From the NCBI RefSeq assembly GCF_043290135.1, contig NC_134705.1:95435239-95499238 (forward strand): DNA of 64,000 nt. Reading direction: 5' to 3'. This DNA comes from Rhipicephalus microplus (lineage: Eukaryota > Arthropoda > Arachnida > Ixodida > Ixodidae). Shown here piece after piece: positions 11,133-23,282 of this stretch (its first letter is position 1; every line of letters begins with the position of its first letter). The notes below the pieces were generated by a model. That model was not told the origin of the DNA and did no database searches. It saw only the letters and a program-made list of their open reading frames with translations. Position numbers and translations under genes: made by a program.

Positions 11133-14100
11133 ATAAAGTGAACGTGTTAAAACATTAATCACGAAACTGACCACGACTTTCCTGTTCATGGGAAAATAAG
11201 CAATTATTCCTCTAATCTTGTAAAAAAGTTCTGTAATGGCACATACAGCTATTGAAACCATAACACGTTGACAAGTTTGTGGAACACGCAATGGATCTAA
11301 TGGTATTAAATTTAAACTTGCAAAATATGTTGTGAAAATTACAAACTTTAACAGAAAAATTTTAAAGAAACACGTCAACATTGTAAGTACATTATTACTG
11401 CTTTGCACAGAGTAAACACAAAAATACGCCTTTTAGGTGAAAATATCATGTGCAATAATTCTGAATATATAAGCATTTTATCCATAGGAGTTGTCAGATA
11501 AACATGTTAGCCCAAGTGGCTGTTGTGCCATGGCACAATGCAGTTAGATCACGTGTTGAAGCATGGGTTTCCATAGCATGTCTAGAAAAAACATTCATTT
11601 TCTGTGCTATTTCTGACCTAAGAGCATGCATCAATGCATATATCTTAGCCATGTTACACAATTCTGCGATAGTTTTTCAGGTAAAGAATGGGCATTCGAA
11701 ACGCTGCAGTGCACTACAGAGTGTTACGCCAAAGTTCACTGCATCTCGCCTCGCCGCAAGAAACTCCACTTATTCAGCAGTCGTAGGAATGAAGTGCCAA
11801 CCAAACAATGACACCCAGCAGATAAAAGCTGTGACCTTTAGAACGTGCCAATATCTTTAGAATGGAGCGTAGCTGTGACTGCTTGGTACTGATGATACTG
11901 AGGCTGGTGCTGTTTCCCTCAGAAGTTTAAAGATTGACTCGAAAAGCTCACCTCGCTTGCCAGAATTAATCACAACACTGTCTGTGTGACGTCATGTTTA
12001 GCCTGTCAACGGAAGTGACGCAGCTGATGGCATCGCTACTTTGGCTGCTACAGCGTTTATTGTGCTGGCAACAAAGCGATGGCGGTGGTGTTTGGCCGGT
12101 ACTTCACTGGTCTGGCTTTCAGAGTTTTCGTACCACACGCCGGCGGAACCAGTATACGGCCTCCGGTTCTTACCAAATAGTACGTCATATGCAGACAGGA
12201 CGCCCGGTCGGATTTCCGTTTTGCAAATTTTTGCTTATTAAAGATTATTTTCGAATTTTCTAAGCATTTCAGCTACTGGGCTCGTGACAAGAGTGCCTCA
12301 GGAACCTGGAAACACCATTACCTTGAGACGGTCGAAAAATCGCAGGAGTCGGCCTTTAAGGACATTCAGAACACACCTGCAGTGAAATGGTAGATGAAAA
12401 AGCGAAACTAAAAACGTTGTTTTACACGATAGATAACATTGGACATTGGTAAGCACTTCTAGTACAGCAGAATTCGAAGTTGAAATCAATTTATAGCTGT
12501 CTATCAAAGGGCATGGGTGTGGATAGGAAAGTGTTCAGGCACAGTAAGATATATACCAAGCTTCACAACCACCATCAGGATTTTAGTATTTTCACTCAAA
12601 AAGCCTGAAATAAGGGAGGAAAGCAACTTTTCAACCGGCTGAAAAGTGCCTAGTATAGGAAAAAATAATGTTCTATTGAAAATGCCAAATGAGCTTGTGT
12701 AATGGCTAGCGCAAACACTTTCTCACATACCTAGTAGTATGCATGATACCTAATACCACATACTTGCTGTGCGTCATGGTCCTACAGGGGCCATATAATG
12801 AGAACCAGAAAAACAACCCTCGACAGCAACACAACAAAAAAGCAATAGTACTACCGAGGCGGTTGTATCATCTAAGAAACGAGAAGCACAATTAACCCAG
12901 AAAACGATTGCATCAAGACCACCTTTTTCACGTAACACTTGTGCACTGCAGGGCAGCCCAAGAAGGCAGTGGTATTCAAACAGTATTATTGCGTCTCCAA
13001 AATGACAGAGCCCACTTTTCCGCGTTCACATAGGTTCTTTTGAGGCTCATCCCAATTCCGTGCATGGCTGCAGCCTGTAAGTTGCATCAGTTTCTTATAG
13101 CCAGAAAAAATGTTGCATCGTTATCCTTATAAATTGTATCATGATGTCGTTTACCCTTTTGTATGTTTCACCTGTTATGCATATTGTAACACAAGTATAT
13201 ATACATAGCCTTTTAGGTTCTGATGTTTTGTTTTTCTCGTTATGTGAACTGTTGTATCCTGCTTACATTTAGATTATGTAATTGATTAAAATGATCATAT
13301 TTCTGGATAGTATGCGTTTGTTATCTTATTTGTATGTCAATGCTTCCGACCCTTTTATTTTAGGTAGCGGGAGCTAGTCAAGCTGTTTCAGTGCAGCTTT
13401 TAACTCCCGCTATCGTTCATCTAGCATGAAACATGAAAATAAAGATTCAATTCAATATAAAAAATATATAAAGAGGAGGTTATTCTGCATGCAAAAAGAA
13501 GATAGCTACATCGCGTTGTTTTTGCATGCTGTATGCCCTTTTCTGAGTAGCACAAGGATGAGATCTGCAATTATATATCAATAAGGCATATTTCAGTGGA
13601 TAAAAAAACAGGAAATATCTGGACCTCAAATACTAGCTTGTCGACAATCTCAAGCAATCCTATAAGAAAAGACGTTGTAGAGGTAACAGCCCTAGAACAT
13701 CCCTGTTTTCAAGGACTACCCACGAGCGATTTTAAAGCTACAAACTTAAATCGCTGTAGAATAAACTGCAAAGTGATAAATAACCCATTTCATGAACGAC
13801 ACAGAATGCTTGTGTCTCACACATTCTCCCTCACACATCTGTTTTATATTAAAAAGCTGGAATATTACATTCACTTAAATTGTTTGTCGAACCCATGACA
13901 GCCAATTTTATGTTCCATTCTGGTAAAGGCAGTATTTTATTAGATTCTCAGTTGACAACAAAGGTGTTGTACTGATAGGGTTGGCGTGAACTTTTCTCAC
14001 ATAATAGTCTTCAGTAAATTAGTACGAATTTTAGGTCGTTAGTAAATTACATATTTTGACATGTTTTCCTGTGACCAAGCAAATTTGTCATAAATAGGTA

Positions 14101-14240
14101 TCGGCATAACTGGAGGAATGTATAAATGTCACACGGTAGACTGATATGCACTTTGTAGTAGCCTAATTCAAGATGTATATTATCAGAAATAATATTAATG
14201 TGTACCAAGTCATAGGAATTATCAAACACACATAGCTCTG
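11133..14240. other. non-coding stretch, possible LINE 3' UTR remnant near its end
   Basis: AT-rich sequence. Around 11990-12200 it is more GC-rich with a gtgacgtcatg-like CRE-type palindrome region, but no convincing exon. Around 13370-13460 a segment with tttaactcccgctatcg followed by an AATAAA signal and attcaattcaat resembles the 3' untranslated end of an arthropod LINE. That is a weak, pattern-based call. Confidence 0.3.
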
Positions 14241-14299
14241 CACTAGATATGTGTATGATGTGCCGTATGCAGGAGGATGAATTTTATTCGCCAATGCGA

Positions 14300-17265
14300 T
14301 GGCGAAACACTCGGCCAGGTGATTGATGTAGTGTAAAATGATGCGCTAGACACCATGTTTCTTGTGTCGCTGCTTACCATTGTGACGACGGAGCACGTCC
14401 AAGTATACCTGAAGCATCAACGTATAGCATGTTCTCATTACCTCTGACTAATTTTCTGATCCATTTTACGCGCTCTTCTCGCCTTTCGTGATGCCACTCC
14501 TTGATCACGTTCCTAGGGTAGGGGCAATCGAAACATGCCATCGGATTGGGCCAGATACGTCAACCAGCTCCTCGTCCAAGTTTTGGGGTAGCGGTGGTAC
14601 ATCCACCCTTATCAATATCTTTCTTCCTGATTTAGTCTGGCTGAGGCAGTTGCGCTGAGAGATGAATGATGATGCTTTCAGTTCGGCGTACGTGTTATGC
14701 ACGCTGATCTCAAGAAGCCTGTGTGACGGAGTGCTTATCGGTAAGCCTAATGCGGCCTTGTAAGCCCCTCTGATGATAGACTATACTAGCTTTTCCTCGT
14801 TCTTGTTCAGCGTGTGGAAAGCGAAGCTGTATGTCAATTTGCTCATTACGAGCGCCTGCACTAAACGCGCGGTATCACTTTCCCTAATGCCCTTTTTGTG
14901 GAAGGTGATCTTCTGCGACATCCTACCCACTTGTTTAGTTGCCGATTTCAAAAGACTGATAGTGTGATTTGCCTTACCATTGCTTCAAACCCAGAAACCT
15001 CAGATCCAGGCGATGGTGACTTCTTTATTTTTCTGCTGTTGATTTTGATTTCTATTCTTCCGTTACATTGGTGGAGCTTGCTGTGTATTCCGATCCCCTC
15101 AGATTTTTCGGGTGCGCAGTTGGGACCACTGGTTCCGGCAAAGTTTTCTACGGCCAGTGCCGCCTCTTGCAGAGTCTGCTCTTTGCTTGCCAGGGACCCC
15201 CGTGTGGCCCACAGAGTAATGTCGTCCGTGTAGAGGGTATAACTATGCCGTGGTACGCAGTCCAAGGCCCGAGCAAGTTGACGCATGGCGATATTAATCA
15301 ACAGAGGAGATATTATAGCTCCTTGAGACGCTCCCTTGTTTGGCATTCGGAATGTCTCAGACCGAACGCTTGAGATGCCAATTGTAGCCTCCCGCTCGGT
15401 GAAAAAATCTTTCTAATAGTTATATATCTTTTCCCCGCAACCAATATTATTTAGCTTTGAGAGTATAACTTCATAAGAGATATTGCCAAAAGCTCCCTTT
15501 AAATCTTGAGCAACCAGCAAATGCTCTCCACCTTTGGGAACGCCTCTGAGGACCTGTTCTTGTATCAGAAGGAAAGCGTCCTTTGTTGAGAGGCCACTGC
15601 GGAAGCCCAGCATAGTGGACGGAAACAACTCCCGGTCCTCTATAAAATTCTGAAGTCTGGGGCGAATGACTCGTTCGAAAAGCTTCCCCATGCATGGCGT
15701 AAATTATATAGGTCTGAGCGCCTGCAGGACAGGCTGTTTCCCGAGTTTTGAAATGGTTATGATTTTGGTGGTTTACTATTCTGCAGGGACCTTCCCATTG
15801 AGCAAATAGTGCTCATTGAATTGTTTGTCAGGCTGTCGATGGCTTTGTCGCTAAGGTTTCTTATCATCCCATTTGTATTTTGCCGGTGGTCGTCTTTCTC
15901 TTGGCTGCCTGGGCTGCCGCAAAGACCTCCTATCTTATGGGCTTTTCTAGTTTCTCACTTCAAGCTCCGTTGTAACTCATTGGATTAGCCGAATTACTTG
16001 GTGGACTATGGCTAATATATCTCTCCTTGAGGGCTTCCATTAGGTCGTCGTCCGTTTCCGGAAAGGTTTCCGGAATTTTCTGCAGTGTTCTGCTTGTTGT
16101 GGTTTAAAGCTTATCTGGATCAAAAATACTCCAGAGGATACACCAAGTTTTCGTGGTGCTCAGTGAGTTCTGAAGCGAACTGCAGAACCTGACCCATCTC
16201 TCGGTAGCTAACATGCTTGCATAGTCCTTTGGGTCAGGAAGCGACTAGCCAAAGCAGTCGCTTTGCGACCGTTTGCGACCGTTCGTGAGTGTTTGCGACA
16301 AGTCGCAAATGGTCGCGCGACCGCGGCCAGTCGCCGGTGTGCACCAGCCCTTGCTTCCTCTGCAAGAGCAGCGATCCTACGCAGTGGTGTCCTATTCAGG
16401 CGTTGACGTCTTCAACGCTTTAGTAGCCTGCGCCTGCTCTCCCATGGGTGTAGCAGATGGCTGTCTACTGCTGGCGCCTTTATGGTTCTGGCTATTTTCT
16501 TCGTAGTGCTTGCGTGTACCGATTTTATGTACTCCTATATACCATGCCCCTATTTTGTACGGTACGGAGTCGGCTGGACGATCTCGTTTTCTGAACTCAG
16601 TCTAATCTGTGATCACCGCGTCCCCTATGTCACCTATGAATCTGTGTACTTTGGGAGTCGATATGGGGACGCTTATACTGTATTGGTTACTTCCTAAATT
16701 TTCTTGCAGGTTTGTCCAGGATGCGGCTTTTAAGTTGAAGGTGAAAGTAAGGTCCAGGAACGTTTCTCTACATACACTCTACATACGCGATCCGGAGAGT
16801 TAATACGCGATCGGTAGAGTTAATAAACTCAGGTCCAGCCTAGACGCAGCATTTTCGAGACGCATTTTCTTCGGTGAGTCTTTTGGGTAACCCCAAGTGG
16901 TGCTGGGTGCGTTAAAATCAGCCAACACCAATAGGCCGTCCTTGTTGCCTGCGATTTTAAAAGTCTCAGCAAGAAACTCATTGAAGCCCTCACCTGTGTC
17001 TTTTGGAGAACTGTCTAGATTGACTCGTATAGTCTTCGCTTTGCCTCTTTTTTATGAAACTAAACTGGCAAGTTGGTGATTGATCTGTAGCGTTCCTATT
17101 TACTCAACCGTTGCCGCATTCATCTTGCTAACCAGCGTTCCTACGCGGGGATAATTTGGGTTCTGAAGAAAAAACGTAATAACCCTGAAGCTTGACTATT
17201 CTGGCACGAATTTCTTGCAAGCATATAACGTCGGGTTTAATTGGTGCCACGTTGATATAACTCTG
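14300..17265 (-). pseudogene. LINE ORF2 remnant: endonuclease, reverse transcriptase, partial RNase H
   Basis: Endonuclease motifs are readable with shifts: PDVICLQEI near 17200 (catalytic Glu) and ADFNAP near 16910 (Asp and Asn). The RT includes FRSGLSTKDAF (about 15600), DLKGAFGNISYE (motif A, about 15490), GASQGAIISPLL (motif B, about 15320) and YTDD (15221-15232, catalytic). RT pieces lie at 15691-15413 and 15346-14948 in different frames. The RNase H start, LYVDASG, is near 14430. A foreign GC-rich insert of about 100 bp interrupts the linker between endonuclease and RT at about 16240-16350. The protein would nick target DNA and reverse-transcribe its own RNA; frameshifts make this copy inactive. 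Confidence 0.75.
16240..16352. mobile_element. small GC-rich insert inside the LINE linker (MITE-like)
   Basis: Flanking LINE codons can be followed on both sides (RRIAALAEEA above, ATERW below on the minus strand), but between them lies a segment with repeated gcgaccgtt/gtcgcaaa motifs and ccggtgtgcaccagccct. That last motif resembles the ends of some tick DNA-transposon derivatives. The insert boundaries are approximate and no target duplication is certain. Confidence 0.35.
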
Positions 17266-17466
17266 GAGAGCTGCGGCACGTTTGTGAAAAGTGAGGCGAT
17301 TTCATTGCCGTATCTCTGACTGCTCCACACTTCTCTGGTTATTTTTGGACATGATGTATGGGTGCTTCCGCGTCGTCATGATTTCCCTTAGGTTGTTTGC
17401 TATTCCTAGCGGATGTATAGCGAGAGCGCTTGTTTATTGTCCTTTGCAAGCTGCTCACAGCATCAT

Positions 17467-18222
17467 TCACGTACTGCCTTTTAGAATTAATTCCTCTCTG
17501 ACAAAAGATTTTCTCTCAGTCATGAAATCGACTAGCAGTTTATTAACGTTTACTATACTTTCCCTGTTTTCTTCTAACTTCGCCTGTATTTGCTGCGTTA
17601 TTCGGTCATGGTTATTTACTGTTGTGCTTGAAGTAAGGGTGGTTGTACCTGCGTGCACCATCCCTTCCTCGACTTCATCCGATGCCGTGCTGCCCCCTGA
17701 AAGGGTGAGTGTTATTCACGGTTGATATGTTGTTTTCTGACTACATCCTGCCGCTATTCTTGTCGGGTTTTCTGGTCGTAGTTTAGCCTCTAGCCGTCTC
17801 TCTAATGAAGAGATTGTTGCCTGTAAGTTATTTTGCTCTTCGGCCATTTGTTTTTTTAGCTGTTTGACTTCTTGTGGCAATCTTTTATTTTATTCCAATA
17901 TTTTCTTATATTGTAGATTTTCTATTATAGGAGCGTTGGAAGACACTGCCCTCGCAAAGCTCCCCTGATTTATGTTTGTCCGGCCGGCGGCTAGGGCATC
18001 TTGTAATTCCTGGCCAGGACCCATATCGGCCGGAATGTGGTGCATTCGTTGGACCTTTAAGCTGGATTTCTTAGAGGCCAGAGGTGCCGTGTTGGTGTGG
18101 TGTTGCCTGTCACTCCTTGAACGAGGTGTTGATCGCAGCCTTGACTGGGATCTTGATCGGGATTGTGAACTTGACCTTGACTGGCGCTGTTCCTGCCGGT
18201 CCGACCTGAACCATCGAGGCAT
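17467..18222 (-). pseudogene. LINE ORF1 (gag-like) remnant
   Basis: The first 110 codons (18222 to 17890) encode a strongly arginine/serine-rich N-terminus (repeated SRSRS and RSRSD blocks), typical of ORF1 of tick R1-like LINEs and expected to bind RNA. A stop follows at the KKILE segment. Beyond it the same frame continues with a lysine/glutamine/glutamate-rich, probably coiled-coil stretch, and a separate open piece (17661-17467) is also hydrophilic and coiled-coil-like. No CCHC zinc knuckle is visible. In living relatives ORF1 coats the element RNA in the ribonucleoprotein; this copy cannot make the full protein. Confidence 0.6.
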
Positions 18223-18879
18223 GTCCAGCCCTAGTGGAGGGAATTCTGCGGACGACTTGGCATCACCGGTCCGCGTTTTTCGAATTGCTGGTCCCGCATT
18301 GCACGAAAGAGGGAAAAGAAAGAGTGCGAGGGGGATGCCTGCGCCAGCGTCAGGATTGCTCGCGCGCTATTGGTTCCTCTCTGTAGGTGGCGTACACGCC
18401 TGTAGGAAGACGTGCAGGTGACGCACGCACGTGCCCGCGATAGAATGTGTGGAGTTTTTCCGGCTGTTCGATCGTACTGAAGCACCCACAACCTGCCACC
18501 ACACTTTTTTTACCTTTTCTTTCTGCCTTTCGGCGTCCCTCTTTCCTTCTTCCTGTAAGAGCTGAGATGAATCGTGCTACCCGCAAGAGTTCGTAATACC
18601 CGTCACATATTATTGTCACCGCCCCACCGGCAGTACTCTGGCCCAACGCGGGGCCGGTCTCCCAGCCCGTATCCGGGAAACTAAGGGCAGTAACCAATAG
18701 AGGTGCGGTTGCTGTAAGACGAACTACTGATGATTTTCCGACGATGACGACGCCGTGACGGAGCTTTCCGAACACGACGCCAACCAGGCAATGTCTTGAC
18801 GGCGAAACCTCATTTACCGAAGGTGACCTGACGACGCAACATGGAAGCAGCGGAAGAAGCCGACGCAGCCGTGACCCGA

Positions 18880-19250
18880 CGCCACGCCCTAACTGTAACG
18901 CGAGACGGCGAACTAGCGACCTCGACGTCCTTATCTACAGCCACAGTGTGACCACTGTCGTCGATACTGGAGCCGACTATTCCGTCTTCAGTGGGCCGTT
19001 CGCCGCGAAGTTGAATAAAGTTAGGACAGCTTGGGAAGGCCCTAAAATCCGACCCAGCCGGAGGTCATCTCATAACGCCTGCAGGAATCTACACAACGAG
19101 AGTCACCATTAACGGCCGTATTTATCCTGCAGACTTCGTAGTCCTACAGCGTTGCTCGAGGGATGTCATCCTTGGCATGGACTTCTTATGCGTCCATGGT
19201 GCTGTCATCAACCTAGGACAAAGCCAATAACGTTATCCACAGAAGAAGCA
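18880..19250 (+). pseudogene. gypsy protease remnant
   Basis: An aspartic protease core VVDTGADYSVF is encoded with its DTGA at 18963-18974, followed by the region that should form the flap. A frameshift occurs before about 19050, and the later LEGCHPW/GMDFL-type segment continues in another frame. The enzyme would process the Gag-Pol polyprotein as a dimer. Confidence 0.7.
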
Positions 19251-19397
19251 CTACCGCCACGCACGCCGTCAGGAAACCATGCCTTGAAGGTGCTGGAAAG
19301 ACAAGTCACCATTCCGCCTCGCTGCAGCGTCATTACTTCCGTCGGCGCTCCTAAGTCATCTGACTTGGGAGGCGTCGTGTAAGGTAGTCAGCATCTG

Positions 19398-21023
19398 TTG
19401 GTCACCCGCAATATTTGCGCCACAAGAGGAATTGCAGAGCTGCGGAGATGCAAAGCAACGGTTATGCTCACCAATTTCAGCAATAAACACAAGCAAGTGA
19501 ATAAAGGAACGACGGTCGCATACATCGAAGAAATCATAGAAGCCACCAGTGCGTTCGTCCTAGCTGATTCTGTGGAACCTGCTCAGAGACACCAAGCCCC
19601 TCCCTCAGCTTCCGACGTCAATCCCAGCCTTCCGAACCATAAGCGAGAACAGCTCAAGACCCTGCTCCTGCAATATGAAGATTGCTTTTCGTCATCGTCG
19701 AAAATTTGGCAGACGCCAATCACGGAACACCACATCATAACCGAGGAAAATGCCAGACCGCTTCGTCAGGGTCCGTACAGGGCTTCGACGCAAGAACGCG
19801 AGGCCGTAAAGACTTAAGTTGATGAAATGCTACGAGACGACATCATTCAGCCGTCCAAGAGTCCATGGGGATCCCCCGTGGCGTTAGTGAAGAAAAATTA
19901 TGGAACCCTATGTTTCTGCGTCGATTATTGCCGCCTGAACAAAATCACAAACACGAACGTGTATCCTCTCCCACGAATATACGACTCACTAGATCTGCTC
20001 TATAACGCCAAGTACTTTTTGTCATAAGACCTCAAGACTGGCTATTGGCAAATCGAAGTCAACGAAAGAGATCTAGAGAAGACGGCGTTTATAACACCGG
20101 ACGGCCTCTTCGAGTGATGCCCTTTGGTCTTTGCTCAGCGCCTGCAACTTTTCAACGCGTTATGGATACACTACTGGCAGGATTGAAGTGGCAGACTTGC
20201 CTTGTGTACTTGGACGATGTCTTCGTGTTTTCCTCGAGTTTCGATGAGCATCTTCGGCGCCTTGAAGCTGTACTTCAAGCCATCAAGACGTCCGGACTCA
20301 CACTGAAGCCAGAAAAGTGCAGATTTGTGTACGAGGAGCTCTTATTCCTGGTGCCCGTGATTAGCAAGTCTTGAGTTCGTCCCAATCCCCGGAAAACAGC
20401 CGCCATCGCCTACTTCCCGCCACCCACTGACAAGAAGGCGGTACGCCGATTTTTGGGCCTGTGCGCCTATTATAGGTGGTTGGCGAAAAACTTAGTTCGC
20501 ATCAGCGATCCAATCACTAACCTTATCAAGGCCGACGTGGAGTCCAAGTGGGAAACACCGTAGGAACACGCTTTCCGTGAGCTTAAATATTGCGTCCAGA
20601 CGCCTCCATTACTTGCCCATTTCGATGAATTCGCCGAGACAGAAATACACACTGACGCAAGCAGCGTAGGTATCGGCGCCGTTCTTGCGTAGGTCTCGGC
20701 GCCGTGCAGAGGGCTGACGGACTTGAAAGGGTTATTAGTTACGCCAGCCAATCTCTATCCAAAGCAGAAGCCAATTATTCCACAACAGAAAAGGAGTGCC
20801 TCGCCATCATCTGGGCTACTTCGAAATTTCACCCCTACTTCTACAGCAGGCCCTTCAAAGTTGTGAGCGACCACCACGCCTTGTGATGGTTAGCTACCAT
20901 GAAGGACCCTTCAGATCGCCTCGCACGATGGAGCCTGAGACTTGAAGAATATGACATTACCGTCATTGACAAGGCCGGCAAAAAGCACTCCGATGCTGTC
21001 TTTCTCGTGTTCCTGTCGACCAA
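19398..21023 (+). pseudogene. gypsy reverse transcriptase and RNase H remnant
   Basis: The RT is readable as three main pieces: 19398-19817 (N-terminal, ending AVKT then a stop), 19827-20027 (IIQPSKSPWGSPVALVKK; VDYCRLN) and 20045-20374, which carries MPFGLCSAPATFQR and the catalytic YLDD at 20207-20218. Stops interrupt after YFLS and elsewhere. RNase H follows with [14 protein letters not shown] (catalytic Asp) near 20650, [24 protein letters not shown] near 20735-20800 (catalytic Glu region) and a DHHAL-type block broken by a stop at 20884. This would copy the element RNA into DNA; the stops make it non-functional. Confidence 0.85.
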
Positions 21024-21053
21024 CCACCGCCCGAAGATCCTGACGACGACTTC

Positions 21054-22330
21054 TTGGAAACGATAACTACCGACGGCTTCGCTGAACGACAGCGGGCCAA
21101 CCCGGAACTTAAGGTGCTAATAGAATACCTCGAAGGCAGAACCGCCGAAGTCCCGAAGGTATTCATGCGCACACTTGCGTCGTTCTTCCTACGAAACGGT
21201 CTTCTCCAAAAGATTTCGTTAAAGATTGTACTGCTTCGAGCCAAGTACCTCTTTGTGGTGTCTTCAGCTCTGCGACCTGAACTCATGCAGACCCTGCACG
21301 ACGATCCGATAGCAGGGCTCCTCGGTGTTTCCCGCACGCTCGCGAGGATTTAAGAAAGGTACTACTGGCCACGTCGTACCACTGACGTCACTCGTTATGT
21401 GAGGACATTCCGGGACTGTCAGCGACGCAAGACACCGCCGACAAGGCCAGCGGGACTTCTGTAGCCAATTGAACCACCTCGCTGATCATTCCAGCAGATT
21501 GGTATGCACCTACAGGGGCCGTTCCTGATGCCGGCTTTCGGAAACAAGTGGATCGTGGTAGCTACCGACTACCTCACCCGCTACGCTGAGACAAAAGCCC
21601 TTCCCAAAGGCAGTGCCTCCGAGGTAGCTAAGTTCTTCGTCGAAAATATCGTCCTACCTCACGGTGCCCAGGAGGTCCTCATCCCCGACAGAAGAACGGC
21701 ATTTACTGCTGACCTAACTCAAGCGATTTTTGGCATACAGCCAGACGACACCGTACCACCCACAGACCAACGGCCTCACTGAGTGACTAAACAAGACGAT
21801 CGCTGACATGCTGGAAAAGTACAGCGATCTAGAACACAAGACGTGGGACGCCATTCTTTCGTACGTGACCTTCGCATACAACACAGCTGTGCAGCAGAGG
21901 ACGCAGATATCTCCATACAAATTGGTCTACGGAAGGAGCCCAGCAACGACGCTTGATGTCATGTTACCCAACGTCACCGACAAAGAAAACCACGATGTGA
22001 GTGAGTAGCTTCAACGCGCCGAAGCCCGGCAACTCGTGCGTCTCCGTATCAAGAATCAACAGGCGACTGACAGCCACCGTTACAATCTTCGACGACGCTT
22101 CGTGGAATACCAGCATGGCGAACGTGTTTGGGTGTGGACGCCGATACGCCGACGTGGACTCGGTGAAAAGCTCCTGCGACGTTACTTCGGGCCGTACAGT
22201 GTGGTTTGACGTCTCGGCCCACTTGATTACGAGGTTGTCCCCGACGGCATGACGAACTCTCAACGACGCCGATCGCGACCTGAAGTCGTTCATATCGCGC
22301 GCCTCAAGCCGTTTCATGTGCGTTAACAAA
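21054..22330 (+). pseudogene. gypsy integrase remnant
   Basis: The segment from about 21290 holds the integrase zinc-binding region (GVSRTLARI, then YVRTFRDCQRRK). The core follows at 21504-21782: [21 protein letters not shown] (catalytic Asp) and PDRRTAF (second Asp region, mutated from the usual D-R-G). The third catalytic Glu region is frameshifted near 21775. A 66-codon piece at 21808-22008 continues the core (AILSYVTFAYNTAVQQRTQISPYKLVYGR). The C-terminal WVWTPIRR...GPY-like end runs to about 22300 in a further frame. It would insert the cDNA into the genome. Confidence 0.8.
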
Positions 22331-22483
22331 CTGAAACAGTGTTTTTTGTATTATTTCTGTGTCCAAATGTATTCATTACACTTCCTTGCATTATTGTCTT
22401 CCGTTAAAGCATAGGTTCGCCAAAATAAATAGTTTAATCTTCAACGTACTCCCTGCTTCTTCGTCGACGTCACGACCCCATGA

Positions 22484-23250
22484 CAAAATCGAATTTGGCA
22501 TATGTGAAGCTAGCGAAACGGCCGTGAGTGCATCATGAGTGTGGCATGTAGTCATGTTATTACATGACAAGCATGTCGTAGTTATCATGTTTGAATGTGT
22601 CATTTACCTGTGTCGTCCGTTCGCGTCGAGTAATACCGAGTTTGGTACATTCGAAGCTAGCGAAACCGCCGCGAGCTCATCATGAGCGTAGCATATAGCA
22701 ATTTTATTATATGACACGCGTTTCCTGTTTATCATGTTTGCATCTGTATCATACCTTCTTCATTCATTCACATCCCGTAAAACCAAATTTGGTATAAGTG
22801 AACCTAGCGAAACAGCCGCCAGCGCATCATGAGCGCGGCGTGTAGTCATGTTGGTAGATGCACACATCTCATGATTAGTATGTTTGCACCCGCCACGTAC
22901 CTTTGTCATCCATTCACGTACCGTACTACCAAATTCGGTATATGTGACGCTTGCGAAACCGTCCGTGAGCGCATCATGAGCGTGGAATGTAGTCTTGTTG
23001 TTACATGATACGCTTTTCATGATTTTCATGTTAGGGTCTATCGCTTGTGTTTGAAATGCAATCCATACCAGTTTTTCAACATGTCATGTGAACAAAAACC
23101 ACAGCAGGAGGTGCAGGACCATGAAATGGAAATCATGACACTCATGATATACATGTCATGATTTTCATGTTATGACTAGTCAAGTATGTTTTTCATACAG
23201 TAACGTTAGGCCATACTAAGTTTAGTATCGATACCATTATCGAAACGTCC
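22484..23250. repeat. tandem repeat with 147-bp period
   Basis: Four clear copies are anchored by the block aatttggtatatgtga...gcgaaac...catcatgagcg...atgtagt. The anchor (g/a)aatttggta occurs at 22491, 22638, 22785 and 22931, a spacing of 147, 147 and 146. Two further degenerate copies follow to about 23250 (accagtttttc near 23068 and ctaagtttagtatcg near 23215). The copies differ by scattered substitutions, so the array is old. It runs into a GATA array and the inverted-repeat element that follows. Confidence 0.85.
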
Positions 23251-23282
23251 TAGAGAGCCAGAAGTTGTTGGCGGCTATATCG

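Larger units (their letters stand above)
14250..18230 (-). mobile_element. decayed R1/I-like LINE (minus strand)
   Basis: The minus strand carries, in element order, an arginine/serine-rich and coiled-coil ORF1 (18222 down to about 17467), an AP-type endonuclease (about 17260 to 16830), reverse transcriptase (about 15960 to 14950) and the start of an RNase H domain (about 14430 to 14250). Frameshifts and stops interrupt every part. RNase H breaks off near 14250, so the 3' end is missing or deleted. EN-RT-RNase H order plus an R/S-rich ORF1 fits the I/R1 group of arthropod LINEs. It abuts the gypsy element starting near 18.75 kb. Confidence 0.8.
18750..22440 (+). mobile_element. decayed Ty3/gypsy LTR retrotransposon
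   Basis: The order is protease (about 18950-19200), reverse transcriptase (about 19560-20480), RNase H (about 20640-21020), integrase (about 21290-21780) and a C-terminal GPY/F-like segment (about 22030-22330). That order, with integrase last, defines Ty3/gypsy. At least ten stops or frameshifts break pol. I could not identify a pair of LTRs, so the limits are those of the coding part. No envelope gene is seen. This differs in sequence from the second gypsy element at 38.5-48.7 kb. Confidence 0.85.

Noticed and set aside
18350..18775. 141-codon minus-strand frame
   Set aside because: Composition is not protein-like and it spans the junction between the LINE 5' region and the gypsy element. 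Likely chance openness in GC-rich sequence.
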